Shown: in pieces, positions 52,276-61,951 of the stretch
How positions within the stretch are numbered: position 1 is the first letter of the stretch
How the letters are laid out: each line of letters opens with the position of its first letter
Notes under the pieces: generated by a model
What the model was told of the DNA's origin: nothing
What the model saw: the letters and a program-made list of their open reading frames with translations, nothing else
Databases searched by the model: none
Origin: JBAMOY01 sp037071015
Lineage (GTDB): Bacteria; Bacillota_I; Bacilli_A; RF39; UBA660
Assembly: GCA_037071015.1 (NCBI GenBank)
Contig: JBAMOY010000001.1
Span: 62,001 to 126,000 of the forward strand
Direction: 5' to 3'
DNA length: 64,000 nt
Made by a program: the position numbers and the translations under genes

Positions 52276-53562
52276 ATGAAAAAGAGAAATGGATTTACGC
52301 TAATAGAGTTGTTAGCAGTCATAGTAATACTAGCAATCATTGCCTTAATAGCGACCCCAATGGTCTTAAAGTATATAAAGACATCTAAAGAAGGATCATA
52401 CGATAATAGTATAGATAATATTTTAAGAGCAGCTGATAATTATTATGCTGGATCACTGTTAAATACCAAAACAACCTATCCATTAACCTTTGCATTTCCA
52501 AATAATAAAGAATTAGGAGTAAAAGGGAAACAACCAGATTCAGGGTCTTTAACCATATATGAAGATGGAAGTACGTATTTATATGCGGTATATGATGAAA
52601 TCATATATACCAAGTTACCAAATGAACAAAGAGCTAGAAGATATAATATGGTTGTGGGTGATGACATTACCTGGACAACTGATGGTAAAGGGACATTAAT
52701 CGAGTATAAGGAATCGACATCGAATGAAAAAATTAATAATCAATTAGATAATTTTGCAACTTATTTATCCGCCTGCATTGAATATGCTCAAATGAATAAA
52801 GATAATGATAGCCTTAGTTTGAAAGAAGAAATCGAAAAATTAGAGCAAAATTCCGTAATAGATAGGAGGTCATTACCGCTTGAATTAAATAAGGAAATAG
52901 ACATTATATTAGAGTTATATAATATTGATAATGCGATAACCGAAGAGGAAGCAATAAAAATGATAGATAATAACCGAGACAAGTTGCCATATTATGCTGA
53001 TTACTATGATTGGGGTATTAATAATAATGATGATATTACAAAGCTTAAAGTATATCAATTAATTAATGATAATATTAAAAATGCTAATGTTTTAATAATA
53101 CCAAATTATATAAAACATGCTGATGGTACCAAAGAAAAAATTATAAAAATAGGTAACAATATATTTTACGAAAGATTAATGCCAATTAGTGATGCTGCTA
53201 AAGGAATGGATATAATTATTTCTAATGGTATCGAAGAGATTGGAGATACCGCTTTTCCCGATAATGGTTTAAATAGTGTTAATATAGCTAATACCGTAAA
53301 AGTTATTGGTTCTAGTGCTTTTCGTGATAATAAATTTACCTCTTTGATATTGCCAGCTAATATTGAAATAATTAAATTTGGAGCTTTTAGAAATAATTTA
53401 ATTGAAAATATTACAATACCAAGCAATATTAAACTGATCGAATCGGAAGCTTTTTTATGTTCAACATTAAAGAGTGCTACTATCGAAAGAGCTAAAGGTA
53501 GTGATTTAAGAGTTGATAGTACTGCTTTTGGTAATATTACACCAGTTTATCAAAATTCATAA
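52276..53562 (+). CDS. Prepilin-like protein with C-terminal leucine-rich repeats
   Basis: 428 residues. The leader MKKRNG-FTLIELLAVIVIL is nearly identical to the upstream gene (cleavage after Gly6, Glu+5). A pilin-like body to about residue 150 is followed by a charged helical region. From about residue 300 come BspA-type (LRR_5) repeats: IEEIGDTAFPDNGLNSVNI, VKVIGSSAFRDNKFTSLIL, IEIIKFGAFRNN and IKLIESEAFLCS. Such repeats mediate adhesion in gut and oral bacteria. The protein is likely exported and processed by a prepilin peptidase not in this window. Confidence 0.85.
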   Translation: MKKRNGFTLIELLAVIVILAIIALIATPMVLKYIKTSKEGSYDNSIDNILRAADNYYAGSLLNTKTTYPLTFAFPNNKELGVKGKQPDSGSLTIYEDGSTYLYAVYDEIIYTKLPNEQRARRYNMVVGDDITWTTDGKGTLIEYKESTSNEKINNQLDNFATYLSACIEYAQMNKDNDSLSLKEEIEKLEQNSVIDRRSLPLELNKEIDIILELYNIDNAITEEEAIKMIDNNRDKLPYYADYYDWGINNNDDITKLKVYQLINDNIKNANVLIIPNYIKHADGTKEKIIKIGNNIFYERLMPISDAAKGMDIIISNGIEEIGDTAFPDNGLNSVNIANTVKVIGSSAFRDNKFTSLILPANIEIIKFGAFRNNLIENITIPSNIKLIESEAFLCSTLKSATIERAKGSDLRVDSTAFGNITPVYQNS

Positions 53563-53567
53563 ATAAA

Positions 53568-53593
53568 AAGGAAGATAAAAATCTTCTTTTTTT
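53568..53593. terminator. Bidirectional terminator between the second prepilin gene and clpP
   Basis: GGAAGAT-AAAA-ATCTTCTTTTTTT with A and T runs on both sides of convergent genes. Confidence 0.8.
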
Positions 53594-53595
53594 GT

Positions 53596-54165
53596 TTATA
53601 ATATTTTATCTATAATACCATAATTAAGAGCCTCTTTAGCACTCAAAAAATAATCTCTTTCTGTGTCAGTTTCTATTTGTTTAATATCTTTATTAGTGTT
53701 TTTTGCTAAAATATAGTTTAATTTATCTTTTAATTTTAATATTCTTTCGGCAGCGATTTTTATTTCGGTGGCCTGCCCTTGTGCACCACCTAATGGTTGA
53801 TGGATCATAATATCACTGTTTGGTAAAGCAAAACGTTTCTTTTTTTTGCCGCTTGATAGGAGGAAAGCCGCCATGCTAGCGGCGAGTCCAACGCAAATAG
53901 TAGAGACATCACTTTTAACAAAATTCATGGTGTCATATATTGCCATGCCAGCGGTTACACTTCCACCTGGTGAGTTAATATAAATGCTAATATCATCGTG
54001 ATTAATTGAATCTAGATATAGAAGTTGAGCCACAATGCTATTGGCACTATTATCATCGATTTCGCCACTTAAAATGATAATGCGGTCCTTAAGTAGTCGT
54101 GAATAAATATCATAAGCTCTTTCACCAATACTAGTTTTTTCAATGATTGTTGGAATTAAATTCAT
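53596..54165 (-). CDS. clpP: ATP-dependent Clp protease proteolytic subunit
   Basis: 189 residues. The serine active site is GLAASMAAFLLSSG, the histidine lies in MIHQPLGGAQGQATEI and the aspartate in TERDYFLSAKEAL. RIIILSGEIDDNSANSIVAQLLYLDS is the standard N-terminal handle region. It forms the tetradecameric protease used with ClpX or ClpC. It is monocistronic, convergent with the pilin genes, with no obvious CtsR box recognised. Confidence 0.97.
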   Translation of the reverse strand: MNLIPTIIEKTSIGERAYDIYSRLLKDRIIILSGEIDDNSANSIVAQLLYLDSINHDDISIYINSPGGSVTAGMAIYDTMNFVKSDVSTICVGLAASMAAFLLSSGKKKKRFALPNSDIMIHQPLGGAQGQATEIKIAAERILKLKDKLNYILAKNTNKDIKQIETDTERDYFLSAKEALNYGIIDKIL

Positions 54166-54287
54166 AAATTCACCCTTTCTATTTTTATAATAAGTAAACT
54201 TGATATTATTTATTCAATAAAAGATGTGACAAAATACTTAATTTTTGATAAAATAGTTTATAGAATAAAAGGGTAAAGGTGCATATA

Positions 54288-55949
54288 ATGATAAAAGTTA
54301 CTTTTAATGATGTTATCTCAATGGATTATCCGACGGAAACTACGGTTAAAGAAGTCAGTGAGACGTTTAAAAAGTATTATAACTATCCTATTTTACTCGC
54401 TAGAGTTAATAATGATTTAGTGGAACTTAGTGATAAAATAACTAAAGATTGTAATATTGAATTTTATGATCGCAGTACTAATTGTGGAAATGCTGTATAC
54501 GAGAGAAGCTTGCAGTTTATACTAATATTAGCTGTCAAGCGTGTTTTAGGACCGAATAGTGATATTATCATTGAACATTCAATCGATAAAGGTTTTTATT
54601 GTGAAGTTATTAATGCTGATTTAGATAAACCTTTTTTAAAAAAGATTGAAAATGAGATGCATAATATTGTTAAATCAGATTTGATTTTTACTAAAGTTAG
54701 TGTTGATCGTTTAGATGCGATTAAATTCTTTGAAAAGAAAAAACAATTTGATAAAGTTAAGGTTTTAAAATATATAAGTAATTCATTTATTAATTTATAT
54801 CGTTTAGATGATTTATATGATTACTTCTATGGTGATATGGCGTATAGTACTAAGGACATTGATGATTTTAAACTGACATATACGAAAAACAATGGTTTTG
54901 TCGTTAGTTATCCAACTATTATGAATCCTGAATGTACATTGGATTATGTTCATCATCGGATGATTTTTGATACTTTTTTAGAGTATACTAAATGGGGACG
55001 CATTCAGAAGATGGGTAATGCAGCTGATTTAAATGAAATTGTTTCTAGAGGTGATTACGGCAATTTGATTATGGTGGCTGAAGCTTATCAAAATGGACAC
55101 TTGATGGAAGTAGCTAATAAAATAGCAACTGATCGTGAGAACATCAAAATTGTTTTGATTGCTGGACCTAGTTCAAGTGGTAAAACAACTACTTCTAAAA
55201 AATTAGCAATATATTTGAAAACAAAAGGAATTAATAGTTATCAAATTTCTGTCGATGATTATTTTAAAGAACGTGAATCAACACCGCTAAAGCCAAATGG
55301 TGAATTAGATTTAGAATCGTTACGGGCTGTGGATACCAATTTATTTAATCGTCATCTGAGTAAATTATTAAATGGAGAAAAAGTATTAATTCCAGAGTAT
55401 AATTTTGTTTTAGGGAAAAAAGAATATAAGAAAAATTATATTAAACTGAAAGATGATGATGTCATCATTATTGAAGGATTACATTGTTTAAATGAAGAGT
55501 TAACAATGTCGATTGAAAGGAAAAATAAATTTAAAATATATATTAGTCCGTTAACACAGATGAATATTGATAATCATAGTCGGATTCATACTAGTGATAT
55601 CAGAAAGCTAAGACGCATTGTTAGAGATAATCGGACGAGGGGTTATGGCGCTTCTGATACACTTAGAATGTGGACGAATATTCGTGAAGGTGAAGAACAA
55701 TTTATTTTCCCTTATCAAGACGATAGTGATATGGTGTTAAATACTTCACTTATATATGAGATTGGAATACTTAAAACTTATGTAGAACCATTACTTTTTT
55801 CCGTTAGTAGTGATGATAGTACTTATCCTGAAGCGTTGCGATTAATTAATTTTTTAAGAAATTTTCTACCAATACCTAGTGACATGGTACCGAAAGACTC
55901 TATTTTAAGGGAATTTATCGGTGGTAGTTCATTTAATAAAGAAAATTAG
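54288..55949 (+). CDS. Nucleoside kinase with TGS-like N-terminus (uridine kinase/PRK family)
   Basis: 553 residues. Residues 1-65 resemble a TGS domain, followed by a ThrRS/tRNA-SAD-like second region to about 220. The C-terminal half is a P-loop kinase: LIAGPSSSGKTTTSKKLA, then SVDDYFKER and DVIIIEGLHCL, typical of uridine kinase/phosphoribulokinase relatives. This arrangement is known in Clostridia and Erysipelotrichia, annotated as nucleoside kinase. The ATG at 54288 has six-base spacing from GGTG. It lies 15 bases ahead of gap and may share its transcript. Confidence 0.88.
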   Translation: MIKVTFNDVISMDYPTETTVKEVSETFKKYYNYPILLARVNNDLVELSDKITKDCNIEFYDRSTNCGNAVYERSLQFILILAVKRVLGPNSDIIIEHSIDKGFYCEVINADLDKPFLKKIENEMHNIVKSDLIFTKVSVDRLDAIKFFEKKKQFDKVKVLKYISNSFINLYRLDDLYDYFYGDMAYSTKDIDDFKLTYTKNNGFVVSYPTIMNPECTLDYVHHRMIFDTFLEYTKWGRIQKMGNAADLNEIVSRGDYGNLIMVAEAYQNGHLMEVANKIATDRENIKIVLIAGPSSSGKTTTSKKLAIYLKTKGINSYQISVDDYFKERESTPLKPNGELDLESLRAVDTNLFNRHLSKLLNGEKVLIPEYNFVLGKKEYKKNYIKLKDDDVIIIEGLHCLNEELTMSIERKNKFKIYISPLTQMNIDNHSRIHTSDIRKLRRIVRDNRTRGYGASDTLRMWTNIREGEEQFIFPYQDDSDMVLNTSLIYEIGILKTYVEPLLFSVSSDDSTYPEALRLINFLRNFLPIPSDMVPKDSILREFIGGSSFNKEN

Positions 55950-55964
55950 AAAGAAGGAATATAA

Positions 55965-56981
55965 ATGATTAAAATAGCAATTAATGGTTTTGGGCGTATT
56001 GGAAGACTAGCCTTTCGTCAAATGTTTAATCTAGAAGATTATGAAGTAGTAGCTATCAATGACTTGACAAGTCCTGAAATGTTAGCACATTTATTAAAAT
56101 ATGATTCAGCGCAAAAAAAGTATGAATTAGCTGATCAAGTTTCTTATACAGATGACGCTATTATTGTCGCTGGAAAGAAGATACCAATTTACGCTAAACC
56201 TAACCCAGAAGAGTTACCTTGGAAAGAATTAGAAGTTGATGTGGTATTAGAATGTACTGGTTTTTTCTGTTCAAAGGAAAAAGCTTCAGCACATATTAAA
56301 GCTGGTGCGAAAAAAGTTATTATTTCGGCTCCGGCTGGTAATGATTTACCAACAATTGTTTATGGCGTTAATGAAAAAACATTGACAGCAGAAGATAACA
56401 TCATATCTGCTGCTAGTTGTACAACTAATTGTTTGGCGCCAATGGCTTATGCTTTAAATAATTATGCACAGATAATATCTGGTATTATGACAACTGTTCA
56501 TGCTTATACTGGTGATCAAATGATTTTAGATGGACCACATCGTAAAGGTGATTTGCGACGTGCACGTGCGGGGGCTATCAATATTGTTCCTAATTCGACT
56601 GGAGCAGCTAAAGCTATTGGGTTAGTAATTAAAGAATTGGATGGTAAACTAATTGGCGGAGCTCAGAGAGTTCCTGTACCGGATGGTTCATTGACAATAT
56701 TAGATGCTGTTGTTGCTAAACAAGTTACTAAAGATGAAATTAACGATATGATGAAGAGTTGTACTAGTGCATCATATGGTTATACTGATGAGCCAATTGT
56801 GTCAAGCGATATAATTGGAGATACGCACGGTTCAGTATTTGATGCGACACAGACAAAAGTAATCAATATTGACGATAATAAATCATTAGTACAAGTAGTT
56901 GCTTGGTATGATAATGAAAATTCTTATACTAGTCAAATGGTTAGAACTGCTAAATATTTAATGGATTTAGCACAAAAATAA
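55965..56981 (+). CDS. gap: Glyceraldehyde-3-phosphate dehydrogenase
   Basis: 338 residues. NAD-binding NGFGRIGR at the start, the active-site SAASCTTNCLAP with the catalytic cysteine, and the histidine in TTVHAYTGDQ are intact. WYDNENSYTSQMVRTAKY closes the protein. It is the NAD-linked glycolytic type. The gene is separated from pgk by a prepilin-like gene, an unusual break in the gap-pgk-tpiA order. Confidence 0.98.
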   Translation: MIKIAINGFGRIGRLAFRQMFNLEDYEVVAINDLTSPEMLAHLLKYDSAQKKYELADQVSYTDDAIIVAGKKIPIYAKPNPEELPWKELEVDVVLECTGFFCSKEKASAHIKAGAKKVIISAPAGNDLPTIVYGVNEKTLTAEDNIISAASCTTNCLAPMAYALNNYAQIISGIMTTVHAYTGDQMILDGPHRKGDLRRARAGAINIVPNSTGAAKAIGLVIKELDGKLIGGAQRVPVPDGSLTILDAVVAKQVTKDEINDMMKSCTSASYGYTDEPIVSSDIIGDTHGSVFDATQTKVINIDDNKSLVQVVAWYDNENSYTSQMVRTAKYLMDLAQK

Positions 56982-57012
56982 ACATTCCTAACTTTTGTAA
57001 AGTAGGTGAAAT

Positions 57013-58422
57013 ATGAAACATAAAAATGGATTTACACTAATTGAGTTAATTGGTATTATTGTTATTTTAGGGGTTTTAGTTGCGATTGGTGTTCCGTCAC
57101 TTATCAAGACACTTAATAATAATAAAAATAAAGAATATGAAACCTTTGAAAAAAATTTGTTTTTAGCAACCGAGTCTTATGTCCAAAAGCACCAAAATTC
57201 TTTTACCAGTTTAGCTGAACCTAATGGTAGCGCTATTGTTGGTATTAATACTTTGGTCGATGTTGGATTGATTAAGAGTAGTATGGTTAATCCCAAAACA
57301 GGTGAAAAAATTAATTTAAATGATTTTATTAAAGTTACGAACACAAAGGACCAAGAACAAGATGCACCACATTATAATTATCAATATCTTGTTGCTGATA
57401 AGCTAGAATCTTGGGAATATGCTTACAGAGAAGACTACCAACAGTTTACTGCAAAAAAAACTGGACATTATAAACTAGAAGTCTGGGGTGCCCAAGGAGG
57501 TTCGGTCACAGACGATAGCGGGAAATTATATGAGGGCGGCTATGGGGCTTATGCTAGTGGAATAGTTGAATTGAGTAATAATGATACCTTATATATTTTT
57601 ACTGGTGGAATGGGAAGTAATCAAAATGATGATCCTAATGATATGATAATGGGTGGTTATAATGGTGGCGGAGCTGCCTATAACACAACAGATAACTTAG
57701 TTGCAAGTGGTGGTGGAGCGACGCATATTTCTCAAATAGATAGAAGCTTATCTTCTTATAACGATGATGAGTATGAATTGTTGGCGAATGAAGCTTTAAT
57801 TGTGGCAGCTGGCGGAGGCGGAGCCTTTAAAGGTTTAACTAATCAAAATTTTAGTGCTAATGGTGGTTCAGGTGGAGGAATTGATGGAAGTATTCCTTGG
57901 AATGTTAGTCTTGGAGATAATGAAGATAATGCATGTATATATCCCAAGGATATAAAGGAGTTCTTAGATGCTATTAACCCCAATCACGGGCTAAATATAT
58001 CGAATAATTTTGGTTCTTATTGTTCATCGTCAGGGATTGATACCAATTTATTAAATATTATGATGGAGTTATCAGCGCATTTTGGTAATGGTAGTGTTAA
58101 GTTTACCGATGATTATGGTAATGATTTCGATGAGAACGAGCATATTCGAAATTTAATAGACATCGCTTATGAAAATAATAGTAGTATTAGTGGCGGTGGT
58201 GGCGGAATAATTGGTGGTGGATTAGGCTACAACATTGGCGGTAATGGTGGTTTAAGTTATGTCACACATTCTAATTTACAGGATAGATACATTGCTTGTT
58301 ATAAGTGTGATACTAATGATGCAGGTTTTACTTATAATGTTGATAAAGTGTCTAATGATCCCCTTAGTAATTCTGCTAAAAAAGGAAATGGTTATGCTAA
58401 AATTACTTATTTAGATTTTTAA
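57013..58422 (+). CDS. Prepilin-like protein with glycine-rich C-terminal domain
   Basis: 469 residues. The leader MKHKNG-FTLIELIGIIVIL has the prepilin cleavage and Glu+5 features. From residue about 145 a glycine-rich module (PF12810-like) follows: QFTAKKTGHYKLEVWGAQGG, LYIFTGGMG, GGYNGGGA, GGGATHIS, LIVAAGGGGAF and a second GGGGGIIGGG block. Such modules occur on surface proteins of gut Firmicutes and in animal ALK-type receptors. It lies 31 bases after gap with no terminator between, so it is cotranscribed with the glycolytic gene. Confidence 0.85.
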   Translation: MKHKNGFTLIELIGIIVILGVLVAIGVPSLIKTLNNNKNKEYETFEKNLFLATESYVQKHQNSFTSLAEPNGSAIVGINTLVDVGLIKSSMVNPKTGEKINLNDFIKVTNTKDQEQDAPHYNYQYLVADKLESWEYAYREDYQQFTAKKTGHYKLEVWGAQGGSVTDDSGKLYEGGYGAYASGIVELSNNDTLYIFTGGMGSNQNDDPNDMIMGGYNGGGAAYNTTDNLVASGGGATHISQIDRSLSSYNDDEYELLANEALIVAAGGGGAFKGLTNQNFSANGGSGGGIDGSIPWNVSLGDNEDNACIYPKDIKEFLDAINPNHGLNISNNFGSYCSSSGIDTNLLNIMMELSAHFGNGSVKFTDDYGNDFDENEHIRNLIDIAYENNSSISGGGGGIIGGGLGYNIGGNGGLSYVTHSNLQDRYIACYKCDTNDAGFTYNVDKVSNDPLSNSAKKGNGYAKITYLDF

Positions 58423-58451
58423 AATTAAAAGAAGTTTCTTTTAATTTTTTA
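58423..58451 (+). terminator. Terminator of the third prepilin-like gene
   Basis: AATTAAAAGAA/TTCTTTTAATT with a short loop and a following T run, separating the gap operon from pgk. Confidence 0.75.
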
Positions 58452-58520
58452 TTAACTTGAAAATAATGGTAAAAAAGTATACAATATAATTAACAATACA
58501 ATCATAATAAAGGTGATAAA

Positions 58521-59705
58521 ATGAAAAAAACAATCAGGGATTTAGATTTAAAAGGGAAAAAAGTAATAATTAGATGTGATTTTAACGTTCCTATTAAAAA
58601 TGGTAAAATATTAGATGATAATCGTATTATTCAAAGTTTAGAAACGATTAAATATGCATCTAAAAATGGTGCTAAGGTTATTTTAATGTCTCACCTTGGG
58701 CGGGTTAAAAGTATAGAGGATTTAAAAGATAAATCATTAGAACCAGTTGCTGATCGTTTATGTGAGTTGTTAGAACATGATGTTATTTTTGTTCGGGATA
58801 CTAAAGGTATAGAGTTAGAACAAGCTATAAACAATATGCAAAATGGTGATATTCTATTAATAGAAAATACACGTTATGAAGATATTGAAGGTAAAAAAGA
58901 AAGTAATAATGATTCAGAATTAGGTGAATATTGGGCTAATTTAGCCGATTTATATGTAAATGACGCTTTTGGAACGTGTCATAGAAGCCATGCTTCAAAT
59001 GTTGGAATTGCTAGTCATTTGCCAAGTGCTATAGGTTTTTTAGTAGAAAAAGAATTAAAAGTTTTAAATGACGCTTTAGAAAAACCACAACGCCCATTTA
59101 TTGTTATATTAGGTGGTTCAAAGGTTAGTGACAAAATAGGTGTTATTAAAAATCTAGTTAAAAAAGCGGATTATATTTTAATTGGAGGCGGTATGGCATT
59201 TACCTTTTTAAAGGCTGAGGGCATAAATATTGGTTCTTCGTTAATTGACAAAGATAATATAGATTTTTGTAAAAAAATAATGAAACAAAATCAAGATAAA
59301 ATTGTATTACCGATTGATGTGGTTACAGGGTTAACGATTGATGACGATACTAAAACTAGAACTTGTTTTATCAATGAGATGAAAGAGGAAGAAATTGGTT
59401 TAGATATTGGACCACAAACGATAAAGTTATTTAGCCAATACATAGGCGACAGTGAAACTGTTATTTGGAATGGTCCGGTTGGAGTATTTGAAGTTGATAA
59501 ATTTGCTAATGGTACTAAGGCATTATGCAAAGCACTTGCTGAAGCTAATAATAACTCTATTATTGGCGGTGGGGATACGGCTGCTGCAGTAAGTAAATTT
59601 GGTTATGATGATGATGTGAAATATATTTCTACAGGTGGCGGTGCTTCACTAGCATTATTAGAAGGTCAGGTTCTACCTGGAGTGGACATTATCGATGAAA
59701 AATAA
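58521..59705 (+). CDS. pgk: Phosphoglycerate kinase
   Basis: 394 residues. RCDFNVPIKNG, LMSHLGRV, ENTRYEDIEG, NDAFGTCHRSHAS, VILGGSKVSDK and the C-terminal GGGDTAAAV nucleotide loop are all characteristic. It transfers phosphate from 1,3-bisphosphoglycerate to ADP. AAGGTGATAA precedes the ATG and TATAAT lies at 58485-58490. Its last 11 bases overlap a membrane-protein gene. Confidence 0.98.
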   Translation: MKKTIRDLDLKGKKVIIRCDFNVPIKNGKILDDNRIIQSLETIKYASKNGAKVILMSHLGRVKSIEDLKDKSLEPVADRLCELLEHDVIFVRDTKGIELEQAINNMQNGDILLIENTRYEDIEGKKESNNDSELGEYWANLADLYVNDAFGTCHRSHASNVGIASHLPSAIGFLVEKELKVLNDALEKPQRPFIVILGGSKVSDKIGVIKNLVKKADYILIGGGMAFTFLKAEGINIGSSLIDKDNIDFCKKIMKQNQDKIVLPIDVVTGLTIDDDTKTRTCFINEMKEEEIGLDIGPQTIKLFSQYIGDSETVIWNGPVGVFEVDKFANGTKALCKALAEANNNSIIGGGDTAAAVSKFGYDDDVKYISTGGGASLALLEGQVLPGVDIIDEK

Positions 59706-60714
59706 ACCCAAATTAAAATTTAAAGGTAATTTTTTAATTTTAATCATTATAACGATAATTGTTATGATTTTAGCTTTAAAAGATGACTTTAATGATATGT
59801 TAGATATACTTGTTAAAGTAAATATTGGTTGGTTGCTTGTTGCTTTAATCTTAATGATTGCCTATTGGGGGTTTCGGGCGATTTCAATTATTATTTTTGC
59901 CCGAAAGTTTAATAATCATTATAAAGCGAAAGATGGAATGGAATTAGTTATTGCTACTCAATTTTTTAATGCGATTACACCATTTGCTAGCGGGGGACAA
60001 CCATTTCAAGTTTATATGTTGACCAAGAACAAAATTAAGACAAATGAGGCTATTAATGTAGTTGCAGTCAATTTTATATGTTATCAAATTGCTTTAGTTT
60101 TTATGGGGCTAATGGCGATTTTATCTAATCATTTATTTCATATCTTTGCTAAAGTAAGCCTTTTACAACAATTAGTTACCATTGGTTTTATTGTTAATGT
60201 TTCTGTTATTGTATTAACATTAGTATTAGTTTTTTCTAAACAATTTAATAAAAGAATTGCCAAATGGTGTATTATTGTCTTGAATAAGATCAAGATCATT
60301 AAAAATCGTGAAGAAACCATAAAAAAAGTTAATGATAAATTAGGGGAATTTCACAAGAGTGGTAAAATTCTCCTTCAGAATAAAAAAGATTTTATATTAT
60401 GCATTGTTTATAATGTGATTAGTATCAGTTGTTTATATTTAGTTCCTTTAGCAGTTATTTTCAGCATTGGTAATTATCACAGTATCAATGCCTTTACGAC
60501 TGTAATTTGTAGTTCTTATACGCTGATGATGGGTTCATTTGTACCGTTACCAGGTGGAACCGGAGGGATTGAATTTGGCTTTATTAAATTTTTCGGTAAT
60601 TTCTTAAATGGAGCTATTTTAAAAACTTTAATGTTAATGTGGCGCTTTTTAACTTATTATTTTGGAATGTTTTTAGGAGCAATTACTTTTAATCTAATGG
60701 AAAGGAGAAAGTAA
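59695..60714 (+). CDS. Flippase-like integral membrane protein (UPF0104 / MprF N-terminal type)
   Basis: 339 residues with about eight hydrophobic segments. The conserved pieces of the LPG_synthase_TM family are visible: AIFFNAITPFASGGQPFQ-type sequence (here TQFFNAITPFASGGQPFQ), and PLPGGTGGIEFGF near the C-terminus. Relatives include the flippase half of MprF. The protein lacks any soluble synthase domain. It overlaps pgk by 11 bases and is followed after one base by a glycosyltransferase. The lipid moved across the membrane may be the product of that neighbour (inference). Confidence 0.88.
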   Translation: MKNKPKLKFKGNFLILIIITIIVMILALKDDFNDMLDILVKVNIGWLLVALILMIAYWGFRAISIIIFARKFNNHYKAKDGMELVIATQFFNAITPFASGGQPFQVYMLTKNKIKTNEAINVVAVNFICYQIALVFMGLMAILSNHLFHIFAKVSLLQQLVTIGFIVNVSVIVLTLVLVFSKQFNKRIAKWCIIVLNKIKIIKNREETIKKVNDKLGEFHKSGKILLQNKKDFILCIVYNVISISCLYLVPLAVIFSIGNYHSINAFTTVICSSYTLMMGSFVPLPGGTGGIEFGFIKFFGNFLNGAILKTLMLMWRFLTYYFGMFLGAITFNLMERRK

Positions 60715-60715
60715 A

Positions 60716-61951
60716 ATGCGGATAGGTTTATTTACGGATACATATCCACCATATATTAATGGTGTATCAACCAGTATTGCTATGCTAAAGAATGCTTTAG
60801 AAAAGAAAGGACATCAGGTATTTGTAGTTACGATTAACCCTGATGAAAGAAAATATCGTTATGAGGAAAATGGAAGAGTTATTAGAATTCCTGGTATTCC
60901 TATTCCTCTATATGATTATCGTTTAAGTGGTATTTACCCAATTAGAATTGTTGAAAAAATTCGCAAATGGAATTTAGACGTTATTCATTCCCATACTGAG
61001 TTTGGTATTGGAACCTTTGCTAGAATTATTGCTAAACAACTTGATATTCCCTTAGTCCATACTTATCATACAATGTATGAAGATTATGTCTATTATATTA
61101 CTAAAGGCTATTTTGACGGACCTAGCAAAAAAATTGTCGAATATTTAACTAAATTTTACTGTGATAAAACAGCGACAGAACTAATTGTTCCGACTAAGAA
61201 AACATATAATCTTTTTAAAGAAAAATACCATGTAGATCGCAATATTCATATTGTGCCAACAGGCATCGAAATCGATAGATTTTATAAAGAAAAGTATAAA
61301 TTGAAAGATACCTTGGCTCTTAAGGAAAAAATTGGTTTAAAAAAAGATGATGCTGTTATTTTATTTGTTGGGCGTTTAGGAAAAGAAAAGAGTGTTGATG
61401 TTTTAATTGATGGTCAAGCTAGTATTGTTAAAAAATATCCTAATTGTAAATTAGTTATTATTGGCGATGGACCTGATTTAGAACACTTTAAAGCTTTAGC
61501 TCATAAGCATAAGATTGACGATAAAGTAATATTTACTGGCAAAGTACCTTGGGAGGAAATTCCACGATATTATCAGATAGCCGATATATTCGCTACTGCA
61601 TCGCGAACTGAAACACAAGGTTTAACAGTTATTGAGGCGATGGCTGCTTCTATTCCTGTAGTGGCTGCTGATGATGAAAGTTTTAGAAATATTATTATTG
61701 ATGATCTAAATGGCTATTTGTTTAAAAATAAGCGAGTATATCGTACACGTATCGAAAAATTATTAGCAGATCATGATAAATTAAATAAAATGGGTAAACA
61801 GGCAAGAATCAGCACGGAACCATATTCTACTAAATATTTTGCGGAAAAAGTGTTAGATGTTTATAATTTAGCAATTGGTGATAAACCTAAGGATCGTTCT
61901 TTTCTTGGACGAATGCGTCGAGTAATTAAAAGAGGGTTTAGTGGAAAATAA
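60716..61951 (+). CDS. GT4-family glycosyltransferase, probable diacylglycerol glucosyltransferase
   Basis: 411 residues. The N-terminal half has FTDTYPPYINGVSTSI and HSHTEFGIGTFAR, the C-terminal half VPTGIEID, VGRLGKEKSVDVL and the EX7E region TETQGLTVIEAMA. These match monoglucosyl-diacylglycerol synthases such as Acholeplasma alMGS and its Firmicute relatives. The enzyme probably adds glucose to diacylglycerol for membrane glycolipids or lipoteichoic acid anchors. A basic C-terminal tail (GRMRRVIKRGFSGK) may bind anionic lipids. Confidence 0.88.
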   Translation: MRIGLFTDTYPPYINGVSTSIAMLKNALEKKGHQVFVVTINPDERKYRYEENGRVIRIPGIPIPLYDYRLSGIYPIRIVEKIRKWNLDVIHSHTEFGIGTFARIIAKQLDIPLVHTYHTMYEDYVYYITKGYFDGPSKKIVEYLTKFYCDKTATELIVPTKKTYNLFKEKYHVDRNIHIVPTGIEIDRFYKEKYKLKDTLALKEKIGLKKDDAVILFVGRLGKEKSVDVLIDGQASIVKKYPNCKLVIIGDGPDLEHFKALAHKHKIDDKVIFTGKVPWEEIPRYYQIADIFATASRTETQGLTVIEAMAASIPVVAADDESFRNIIIDDLNGYLFKNKRVYRTRIEKLLADHDKLNKMGKQARISTEPYSTKYFAEKVLDVYNLAIGDKPKDRSFLGRMRRVIKRGFSGK

